This document shows positions 55,237 to 64,000 of a DNA stretch of 64,000 nucleotides, one piece after another. Numbering within the stretch: position 1 is the stretch's first letter; the number at the start of each line of letters is the position of its first letter. Position numbers and translations under genes: made by a program. This DNA is from Platynereis dumerilii (Eukaryota; Annelida; Polychaeta; Phyllodocida; Nereididae). The notes beneath the pieces were generated by a model. The model did no database searches. It was not told the origin of the DNA and saw only the letters and a list, made by a program, of their open reading frames with translations. The stretch spans positions 82,449,006 to 82,513,005 of the forward strand of contig JAPTHN010000003.1 in assembly GCA_026936325.1 (NCBI GenBank). The letters run 5' to 3'.

Positions 55237-56010
55237 GTCCAGAAGTTTGCGAATGCTAGTCAAATATTTTGAAGAAAACCATAATTTTCCTGGCATGGAA
55301 GTGAATGGCAAGAAAGTAGGAGGAGACCATCCGTCTGAGAGCAGCTACTGGAAGACAAAATACATTGAAGATGTGAAGGCTTTCCTGTCTCTTGGAGCAG
55401 ATCCAACTTGGGTTCCAGAAGGATCTGAATCCTCAGCTCTGGAATTATTCCTGAAGAACTTACTACAAAAAGTGGTTTCCGATGACATGGCAGTGCCAAA
55501 GTTGAGAGAACTGATTCCAGTTTTTCTGACCAGGGAGACATTGGATTCCTTGAATAGGAGACTAAGTTATTCAACATTACATTCATTGTTTGATGTTGAC
55601 TACCATAACTTGCTTGAATTATTCCAGGAGAGGATTCGCACAGGAGCTAGTCTACCTGTCATAATAAGTGCATGCAAGGATGCTATTAGGTTGGTTGTGG
55701 AGTATGCTCCAGGCATGACTGACTCCCAAGATCAAAATGGCCGCACTGTCCTGCACAAGCTTTCATACGTGCTCTTTGAGGATCCTCACTTCGCTCAACT
55801 TTATTTGGCCATCCTACCCAATATTATAACCAGAACAAATGTTAACACAGTTGACAACAAATCAGTGACTCCTTACAGCTACATCCAATTCATCCAGGGA
55901 CGAGACCATTTTCCACCAGGGCTTCAGACAGTCAACAATAACATTGACAGCATCTTTCTTCAGAATGGCGCTGATGGTGCTCTGGCATCCAATGGTCTGC
56001 CATTCATTCA
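55237..56010 (+). CDS. unrecognised protein gene, exon 5 (largest)
   Basis: The acceptor is TCTTTCAG and the donor CA/GTAAGT, phase 2 out. The 258 codons include VKAFLSLGADPTWVPEGSES, RLVVEYAPGMTDSQDQNGRT and VLHKLSYVLF. DQNGRTVLHKL and the FLSLGADP turn look like worn ankyrin-type repeats, so an ankyrin-like helical solenoid is possible but not proved. No transmembrane segment or catalytic motif is seen. It is clearly host coding sequence: codons are open for 774 bp and both splice sites are good. Confidence 0.88.
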
Positions 56011-56044
56011 GTAAGTACCAGTCTTGGAAAGAACTATGCTAGAT

Positions 56045-56740
56045 TATTGATTGATTGACTGCTTTTATTTTGATCTGTTATTTGGAAGTTTAAATAATGA
56101 ATCTAATATGAAGTAAGTAATAAATAAGGGATCAAGGATGGCACGCAAAAGTTACATGAACTTATTTCCAGTGTGGTGGACGGCGACGAAGTGCAATGTA
56201 CATGATGTGCAAAAAAACAATTAATATTACATGAATTCAGTGGTTACGAGCTTGTATTCTAAAGAATTTACGTTTAAAAGAATTTTTATCTACTGTACAT
56301 TTAACCCAATAGGGCAATTCATTCCACAGTTCTGTGCCATTGTAACAAAAATTTGCAACTGTGACACCGATTGGTTTTGGTACTATGAAATAACACAGAG
56401 ATCCTTGAGTCGAGTATTGATGGTCAATCAAAAAAAAAAAATTGAGTTAAATAATTTGGAGCCGGATTTTGATATCGAACATGTGGGCAAGAATTATCTG
56501 TTTTGCTTGATCTTGAGTGTCTAAAACATGCCAACCTGGTCTAGTTCTGTTTGACCTATTGATGGCCTTAGGTTTAACTTCAGTACAAAACGAAGATCCT
56601 GTTTTGAGAGACCTGTACCTTCTTTTTGTTAACTCTTGACAAACCACGCTGACACTGCATAATCAAGTAAACTCTGTATCAGAGCCAAAGCAAGTGTGTT
56701 CCTCAATTTTGAGTTTTTAAGAACCAAAATATTGAGGGGA
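56045..56740 (-). pseudogene. decayed LINE 3' end (CR1/L2/RTE-like C-terminus)
   Basis: The - strand encodes YNGTELWNELPYWVKCTVDK then NSFKRKF, the GxxLWNxLP..SFKRxL ending found in CR1, L2 and RTE-type LINEs. LLDYAVSAWF-like text lies further upstream. The + strand has ATTGATTGATTGACT at 56045, so the copy ends in a CAAT simple-repeat tail on its own strand. The frame is broken several times. Confidence 0.7.
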
Positions 56741-57750
56741 TATTTTGTGTTGTAGACAAACGGGAAAATCAAAAAGTGTCCAAATAGTGTCTAACCATGA
56801 GACACTGGACAGTGGAAACTATTTGGATTTGTCTGTTTGTCTAACCAAATAGCTTCCAATGGAATAGTATCTATGGAAATTAGGGTGGTCCTCTACAGTA
56901 TACTAAAAATTAAAATGTGACTTTCTGAAGGTGCTTCCTAAAAAACTGTTCATATTGGTGAGAAAACATTCTGTGAAAAATTTTAGTTCAATACAACAAT
57001 TCTAACCACTGCCACACGCGGGTTGAAAATTTGAATATTCAAGTATATTGTTTAAATCAGCAATATTCTGGCAGCCAGAGCCCACTTTCTGACTGAAACC
57101 TGGACCAATAGAATAAGTTTTTTCTCAATGGAATACATGTTCTTAAACCTTCGGGAAAATATATATGTGGCCAGCATCCATTGGGTACCTTTGGGGGTTT
57201 AGAGAAATCCAAGATGGCCACCAAGGAATCTGGAGTAGTTCAAATGGGACAACTTCAAAACTATTTGACCTAAAATAAAATGTGATACCTATTTTTCAGT
57301 CAAAACTGGTGTTGCACTTTCATTTCTGGGGTTGTTTTGACAACTGGGAATGGGTCAAAGAAGGCATTTTGGGTCATAAGTGTGAAAAACAGTAAATTCA
57401 CGAAAAAGTTTAGGTTAATGTTGAGAAAATATTTTTAAGCATTGATTCCTTTTACTAAGACAACTCTGCAAAGTCTGGGGTGGATATGAGATTGATGTCC
57501 TTTTATTTAATAAAAAAAGGAAAGCACTTCATCAAGTTAATAACACATCTAATTTTTGGTTCAACTGCTTCTCCTTGCCTGAGCCTCTCCTTAACAAATC
57601 TAGGCGAGCACCTCCTAGGTGGCAAATAGTTGCCTTATACTGTAGTATATGTCCTCCTACTCATCTAATGCTTTTCAGTTTGTGTGAACTGTATAGTATA
57701 TAGCACACAAGCATCATATTGTTTGTATTCAATGCATTTCATCACAATAT
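56741..57750. other. noncoding intron sequence
   Basis: No gene or array supported in this part of intron 5 of the unrecognised gene. Confidence 0.5.
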
Positions 57751-57800
57751 CAGTGGCGTAACTAGGGGGTCTCGAACGGGATGGGGGGCACCTTGGGGCA
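57751..57800. mobile_element. CAGTGGCGTAACTAG transposon end
   Basis: CAGTGGCGTAACTAGGGGGT is a terminus seen in many invertebrate non-autonomous elements. No inverted partner was found nearby, so the copy is probably truncated. Confidence 0.45.
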
Positions 57801-57959
57801 CGCGATTCTCTGGGGGCACCCATAATGGAGACCGTCAGGTCTCTGCGCGAAGCGCAGAGACCAGAGGTCTTCAAATGGTAGGAGACAGAGCTACTCACAC
57901 AGGGATATACTAGGAAACTTTTTTGCATGCGCCAAACAGAAAAAGTGTCGGCGTTTATG

Positions 57960-58048
57960 TGACGTCATTACTGATTGAGACACAATCGTGATGACGTCAC
58001 AACAAACCTTGCAAGAGATGACGTCACTTCATCATGACGCTATAAATA
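57960..58048. promoter_or_regulatory. cluster of three TGACGTCA palindromes next to TATAAATA
   Basis: TGACGTCA, the CRE consensus for CREB/ATF factors, occurs at 57960, 57992 and 58019. A GTGACGTTAC variant at 58069 follows, and TATAAATA is at 58041. Related TGACATCA words continue at 58405-58460. A further exact TGACGTCA is at 63548 in similar context, so this is probably part of a repeat family. Regulatory action is not shown. Confidence 0.5.
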
Positions 58049-58059
58049 GATCAATCCAG

Positions 58060-61000
58060 GGAGACATGGTGACGTTACAGAAAGCAGGGAGGAGGAGGGG
58101 AGGGAAGCTATGTGTTCTGCTCTAGCCCTGGGACCCATGCGTGAGCATGGGTCATGGGTCATCACTTTGAAATTTTTTGAGATTAAAAATTTGACACAGG
58201 TTTAGGAGAATGGACCCAGAAGCAACAATTATTGTCATCTAATCTTCACACAATTTGAAATTCTACTTGCCAACACATGTAGCTTGTGATGGCACTGCTT
58301 TTTAAAGCAATTTCTGCAGGTTGAAGTGACGAAAAATCACCTTGAATAACAAGAAGTCAATAAAAAAAAATGATCAAAACACATCTGCGTAATTGAAAAC
58401 ACAATGGTGACATCATCAGTCTGCCGTATGACATCACAAGCAGTTTGTTGTGACATCACCAGCTTAGTCAGGAATTGGCCCATCAGATGACGCCATTTTT
58501 TCAATGTATAAAGAAAAAAATCGCTTCTTCAGGTTCACAGGCTGTATCCCAATCATTTCAGCACATTGAGAAATAAGAAATAGGTGCCGTCAGTAGTAAA
58601 TTTTGCACTCTTTAAGATGGTGTAATTGTGATGAACAAACTGCATATATAGTTAAAGAGATATATCTCGATTCTCCCTAACCCTTTCTTTCAATTCTCAT
58701 GATTTTCCAATGGGAGGATTCATGACCCCTGTCCCAGGGGTCCAGGGCTAGCTCCAGACAGACCTCACGTCAAAGCAAATGCATCAGCCATGCTGTGTTG
58801 CAATCTGTATATTTTAAGTTTTAATAATTAACAGAAGCTTCATGCTTGGTTGTCTTGTAGTACACTTTTTATTGACTGTTCTGATTGATTACGACTATAA
58901 ATAAAATTTTACTACTGCTACTGCTACCTTTTCTTCAAGTCATATTTGTAGACCTATTCAAATAGCTCACATGTGGATTTTAAAAACCTCTACAATACTA
59001 ATTTCGCTGATGGCATCTTCCTGACTTTCAAATTTCATAAATTTAAATTTGTAAACTCATTCTGGTGGAAATCAATGCAATGCTCAAATTAGCAGTCAGC
59101 TCATAAATTAAATAAGCTCTTTTTGCAAGACTTAGTGTATCTAAGACTTATAGATCTTCAGGTGAGCTTTAGTCTATAGAATGTGCATCACGATGCCAGG
59201 TATAATGGTTTAGGTTTGTTCTGTTGTCTCCCAGTTTAAAATCCTTAAAAAGGCTAATCGAGCATTAGAAATAAGTTAACATATTAAGGCCTAAACTATG
59301 CATGTCTGACGGTCTCGCTATGCTCTTTGGCATCATCATATTACTCCTTGTATATTTTATCCAAGGTTGAAAAGTTCATATGGGGGGCACCTGGGGGGGG
59401 CACTGTTCCAATATGGGGGGTACGTCTTGAGCATTTTAGGAAATTCTTGAGCATTTTAGGAGATCCAATATCGCTTAATATTAGATCGGGCAACAAAACA
59501 CGAGTATAGCATCTACAATCAGGCGTGAAACATCTGTTTCAGTTGATTCTTGCATGTCTTCCACAGATATTGATTCCCTACATCAGATTTGACAGAAAAA
59601 AATAGCTGTCACATTGGAATCTTTGTCCAAAATTTTGAAAATGCCTTGATGGCCTTTTCTTTTTTATTGTAACAGAGTGCATGCACCAGGTTCTGAGCCT
59701 ATGTCTACTGATTGATAACTGATTAATTGCTAGTTGTGATAGATTATGTCCTAGAGCAGAGATGGCAGCTGAGAGAACATGAACTGCTGATCGGTTACTT
59801 ATTTATGCGCAGTCAAGGGGCGAAGTCAACTCTTGTGTAACTAGTTTCCATGCATGCCGGGTCCCGGGATGTCTTTGGAGCAGGCAGAACCTCATTGTCC
59901 TCAAGATCTGCGACATCAGAACCAATAGCTGGTTTTTAAAGACATAATATCAACTGTCTGCATGGACATCAGAATTGTCAAACAAGTTATTTAAATTTGC
60001 ATTGAACTCCTTCTCTTTCTTCATCCACCTTCTTCTTGGGCTTTTTGATGTTTTTGCTCTTCAGCAAGTGGAATCCTCGCTTTTCCCCAGATCAACAAAC
60101 TTTGCACGAGGCCCAACAGGCCGAAATTCGCGCAGTGGGGATTTCAGGGGCCACTTAAGGGCCCAGAAGCTGCTATAATTTAGTTAAACTAAGGTATTTT
60201 CTGAGACACAGGCCTATAGTTAGTATTTTCCACATTACATCAACCTGGTATCACTGAAAAAAGAGCTAAATATCAATAATTATCACAATCAAGAAGTTAT
60301 AATTTGAAGTTCTATGGGTGGATAATCATATGATCATCGCCCAAAGGCCAAGGCTAATCCGAGGTAGGAAGCATCCCCCTCCGGGATCTACCCCCCTCCC
60401 CTTGCCTTCTGGAAAACTCCAGGCATATATAAAAGGCAGTTCTGCCAGGGTCAGGCAGGCCAAATCTCTCTTGGTTGTTGACATCTTCCAGAACTGTTTA
60501 AGTTAAAGCCCAAAGGAGGCTTTTCTCTCAAACCTGAATTGCGATTACTAATTATGTTAATCTGGTATCCAATATCTATGTGTGATACTAACACAATGAA
60601 AAGACTCCAGTGATGGACTAAATATTGCAAATAGTAAATAATATAAATATTCAGACTGCTGAATTGTGTTTTGTCTCCCCTATGCTAACAGACAATGCAT
60701 CAGTTCAAAAACTCAAAATTTTACTTGCGTTGTGCAAAAGCAGGGGTCCGGTGGCAGTGGTTAATATGTATCAATTCTTATGAAATTCAGTACAACTTAT
60801 TTTTTCCCCAAATGGAACAAGAAAATGAAGAAGCCCCTTGGAAAAGTTGAAATTTTCATTTTAGGACCACCCTAATGGAAATGTATCCTCAGAAATAGTT
60901 GTTACTTGTTAGCTAATCAGGCATGTAGAACTTTTGGCTGTAACACTAGATCAGTTTTTAGGGTTGTAAATATTAATTTATTAAAATTTATATTTTATTC

Positions 61001-61094
61001 AACGCAAAATAGGAAAACCTTCTGTTTTGAAATTTGACTTGATGATTTATTGATTTTAGTATTCGACTACATTTTACATTTTATTTTATTTCAG
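58060..61094. other. noncoding remainder of intron 5
   Basis: No exon with consistent phase, RNA gene or tandem array found. It includes C-rich and G-rich runs (59375-59425, 60365-60410). Confidence 0.45.
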
Positions 61095-61296
61095 ATGTAA
61101 TATTATCAAGCAGCTTTTAAAAAAAGTAGCCATGACACCAGGTGGAGCAAAGGGAATCTCTGTCATTTTGCAATATCTTCAGTCAAATGGACGCAACATT
61201 TTAGAGAAAGATGACTCCTTGTTAACTAACCTGGTGAATTATGCCAAGTTCTTCCTCAATCCTGAAAATATAGATCAGTACATCAAAGCTGTTTTG
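61095..61296 (+). CDS. unrecognised protein gene, exon 6
   Basis: The acceptor TTATTTCAG completes a Gln codon with the previous exon, then CNIIKQLLKKVAMTPGGAKG and LQYLQSNGRNILEKDD follow. The donor is TTTTG/GTTGGT, phase 0. A GT four bases further on would give a stop in the next exon, so the first is preferred. Confidence 0.82.
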
Positions 61297-61565
61297 GTTG
61301 GTATTGTTGTTTATATTAAATCGATGTTAATTTAGCATTAAGTTATGGAAAATAGGAGAAAAAAATTAATCATTGAAATGTCAAGGTTTTCCAAAGTCAA
61401 GAAAAACTGCATGTGAAATGTCAAAATACAACACCATCCTTTGGCATAGATGTCATCTCTAGACATTATCTAAAGATTACTTATGATCAGTCTCTTTAAG
61501 CATATTTCCATTCCCTGTGCAAAATAAGATGAATCTGTATCAATTTGCTGTTGACGTTTTTGCAG

Positions 61566-61685
61566 ATTGTTGTGAACTGGTGCAGGATCACTCCAGGGCT
61601 GCAGAAAAGTCCAATCAAGGATTTATTGCAAAGGATCAACAATGCTCATTCGTCTGAAATACCAATCTGTTTTTCCAATCAAAAG
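61566..61685 (+). CDS. unrecognised protein gene, exon 7; gene continues
   Basis: 40 codons between TTTTTGCAG and AAG/GTTAGG, phase 0: IVVNWCRITPGLQKSPIKDL and INNAHSSEIPICFSNQK. No stop is reached; 504 codons are assembled so far. A weak candidate final exon follows TTCTTTAG at 63332 (CMFPHLVGYRLL then stop), but it may be chance, and the true end may be beyond the window. Confidence 0.8.
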
Positions 61686-62157
61686 GTTAGGTTAAATGAA
61701 AACAAGTTTCAACTAATACGATAGCATTGTTCCCCTTTAAGGTGAGAGGGGATTCTGTGAATCGGAAAAGTCTATTTAGCCAAATGTCAACGAGTTACAA
61801 TTATATATTTTTTTCATTTATGATTGGCTTCAGAGGAAAGTAGAAATGCCCACTTCATATACATGCCTAAAAAATAATCGACACGCAAAAAATTGATTCA
61901 CTCTACCCAGTGAATAGTGCTGGGGGCACAATAATATTATTTTTGTGAAAAAATTATATATTGGATATCCAAACAAAAATGCTTAATATTAATCTAAGGG
62001 ACAATTTTGCTGCAAAATGAATGAAGACAAGTTTGAAACCCAAGATTCTTGAGCACTGTCTGCTGGTAGTGGATTGTGTCAGCTGGAGCTAGCAAATCAA
62101 GCACTGAGGGGCTCTAGCTAATCAGTTTGAAAATAAAACATAGGCTGCGCAGCAGCA

Positions 62158-63165
62158 AACCTTCAGCGAAAAAGCACCATTAGAAAGGGACACAATTACG
62201 CCATAAAAGTGATGTGAAGTAAGTGTAAGTATATGCAGTAGTAGTCCGGTCTTGGCCTGAAGTTATCTATGCTCTCTGTCCTTTCATAAGCCCGTCTGCC
62301 TGCCAGGGTATGTTGAACCATGGCAAGGCCTAACTAGACTAATTGAAACATATTATGGCCCAGTTTCATGCATAAACAAGAAATAGGTTGTAAGCTGAGA
62401 GTTGGAAACCAAAATATATTTATTTGCATTTGTTTAAATGTTCGTCAATATTTCTAAAAGAAATAAAAATAACTATCAATCAGAGCATCAAAAAGCATTA
62501 TAACATTATATAGGTGATGTGTATCAAATTTCATCTGTGGATATACAATAATTGCCAAGATTTGGCCTGGAAACAGAAATGATAATTTGGATGTTTTTTT
62601 GTCAATATTTCAAAAGGTATAGAATATCCATAAATCACACCCACAAAAGGCACGACTTTATCACACAGGTGACATGTGTAACAAATGTCATCCATGTGCA
62701 TGGAATCATGGCCAAGTTTTGGGCCATAAATGAAAAAATAATTTTTTTTTACATTTTTCTTGATATTTCAGAAGGTATAGAATATCCATCAGTCAGACCA
62801 TCAAAAGGCACAACAAGACCATAATGGCTACATCTGTAAAAGATTTCATCCATGTACGTGTAATAGGGGCTGAGTCCCAGCCCGGAAACCAAAAAAATAT
62901 ATTTTGTATATTTTTCTCAATATTTCAAAAAGTACAAAAGTACCATCAATCAGACCATCAAAAGGCACAACTAGACCATACAGGCTACATGTGTACCAAA
63001 CTTCATCCATGTACATGTAATAGGGGCTGAGTTCTGGCCCGGAAACTGTCTGTCCGCCCGCCGCTCGACCGTCCGACTGCCCGCCCGACTGCCCGCCCGG
63101 CGGACGGACAACTTTTGACCAAAGTGATGACAATACCTTCTTCGAACTTCGTTCGCTGAAGGTAA
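62158..63165. mobile_element. 1-kb element with ACCTTCAGCGAA ends and four internal 157-bp repeats
   Basis: AACCTTCAGCGAA at the left pairs with TTCGCTGAAGGT at the right. Between them are four tandem units at 156-158 bp spacing, keyed on TTTCATCTG, GTCATCCATG, TTTCATCCATG and CTTCATCCATG at 62530, 62688, 62844 and 63002. Each unit carries GACCATCAAAAGGCAC. They are followed by a GC-rich CCGCCCG/GTCCGACTG tract (63050-63110). The element is noncoding. Confidence 0.75.
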
Positions 63166-63387
63166 AAAAGTGTTAGGAATGTACTGGAGATTAACCTAAA
63201 AGAAAGCCTATCAAAAATACTTTCCTTGTAATCAATTGTTTTATAACTATAAATTCATTAATTTGAATACTGCTAGTGTGCTGAATTTTGTCTAAGAAAC
63301 TGAGCTACATTGAATCTCTTCTTCTTCTTTAGTGTATGTTCCCACATCTAGTGGGTTACCGTCTCCTGTAACAGAGATAGTGGTACT

Positions 63388-63674
63388 GAGTTATACCCCA
63401 TAATGTTTACAATACCACATGAAAAAGCAGTGGATATATCCCATGTGATATTGCGTTGTATACTCAATGGTTTTTTGTATACCACATGGGTTGATCATTT
63501 TTGATGATGTCATTGCATTGTTTGCCATTATGACTTCATAGCCATGGTGACGTCACAACATTGTGACATCATCAGTTGAGCTGCTATCTGTGCTCTGATT
63601 GGCTGAGGCCACTGTTGAGTATTGATCATCAGAGTGAAGTTCAGCTTTCTTTTGAGTTACATAATGGGGTATAA
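63388..63674. mobile_element. MITE with TATACCCCAT ends
   Basis: TTATACCCCATAATG at the left pairs with CATAATGGGGTATAAA at the right. It contains one exact TGACGTCA and several TGACATCA words. Confidence 0.5.
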
Positions 63675-63675
63675 A

Positions 63676-63849
63676 TAAGATCAAATGGTTGTATGGTGGT
63701 ATTTTGAGATGTACTCCCACTCGTGAAGATATCCTGAGTCCTCTGTACCCACTCGTGCTAACGCACTCGTTGGTACAGAGGACTCAGGATATCTTCAACT
63801 CGTGGAGTACATCTCAAAATACCACCATACCCATTTGGTCTTATTATAA
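63676..63849. repeat. near-perfect 174-bp palindrome
   Basis: Arms of about 83 bp (63676-63760 and 63768-63849) run from AATAAGATCAAATGG and TATGGTGGTATTTTGAGATG to CTGAGTCCTCTGTACC, with a loop of a few bases. Only a handful of mismatches are seen. CACTCGTG words cluster at the tip. Confidence 0.9.
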
Positions 63850-64000
63850 TGGTGCTGTGTTTAGGTGGGTGATTGCTTTGAATAGCTTTAAGCTTGATTT
63901 GTTTGAGGCTTTCCGTGTCTTCTGAGAAGATTTCTTCAATTGTTGTTGTCGGGATATATTTTCTGTCGATGGCTGTGCATTCTTCTAGTATGTGTTGTTG
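63850..64000 (-). pseudogene. LINE C-terminal fragment, open at the window edge
   Basis: The - strand reads QHILEECTAIDRKYIPTTTI, then EEIFSEDTESLKQI. This matches the HxLxEC..R ending of I/Jockey-type LINE proteins; the LINE at 44327 has KHILLEC at the same place. It continues beyond the window. Confidence 0.5.

Noticed and set aside
63332-63370. Final exon of the unrecognised gene (CMFPHLVGYRLL then stop)
   Set aside because: The acceptor TTCTTTAG and phase fit, but the peptide is 12 residues and the sequence borders a MITE; kept only as a weak possibility.
63689-63925. Open frame of 78 codons
   Set aside because: It runs through the 174-bp palindrome, so its first half is mirrored DNA, not a gene.

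Overview
The window is animal genomic DNA: AT-rich, with canonical GT-AG introns, no operons, and many transposons. It looks like a marine invertebrate. The repeated word TAGGCCTA, the tRNA-derived SINEs, the many short inverted-repeat elements and I-type and CR1-like LINEs would fit an echinoderm or other invertebrate deuterostome. That assignment is an inference and is weak.

Three host genes can be read, all on the + strand. (1) The last two coding exons of a syntaxin-16 orthologue (2097-3129) carry the end of the SNARE helix and the C-terminal membrane anchor. Its upstream part lies before the window, and a 22-bp minisatellite plus a G-rich array occupy 1-1690. (2) A nine-exon multi-zinc-finger gene (7368-16631) has splice phases that all agree and read as 1257 codons with about 18 finger-like units, an AT-hook-like motif and acidic stretches. 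(3) An unrecognised protein gene (from 34598, still open at 61685) has seven phase-consistent exons and 504 codons so far. Its fourth intron is 16.7 kb long and packed with nested transposons.

The rest is mostly mobile DNA. Between genes 2 and 3 lies an 82-bp satellite (17170-19228 and 27953-28625), split by a reverse-strand LINE. That LINE is itself split by a 7.28-kb DNA transposon with a clean 4-bp target duplication. Next come a Penelope-like fragment, SINE copies and several inverted-repeat elements. Intron 4 of gene 3 holds a stack: paired inverted arms (38790-39478 and 53108-53815) enclose a GGGGCACATTGGGAC-motif element and a 5'-truncated LINE. The 3' UTR of that LINE is split by a hAT-like long-TIR element (43185-50978). 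That element contains a full-length LINE (44327-50269) with two intact ORFs and a perfect 15-bp target duplication.

A recurring theme is DNA elements whose ends carry dense arrays of one short private motif. These are AACTAGGTGACA with ACGGCCA, ACGAATTCGTG, GGGGCACATTGGGAC, and AGTGATCT. The two-tier element at 4797-7332 is the most striking. I found no CRISPR array, rRNA, stand-alone tRNA, LTR retrovirus or Polinton.
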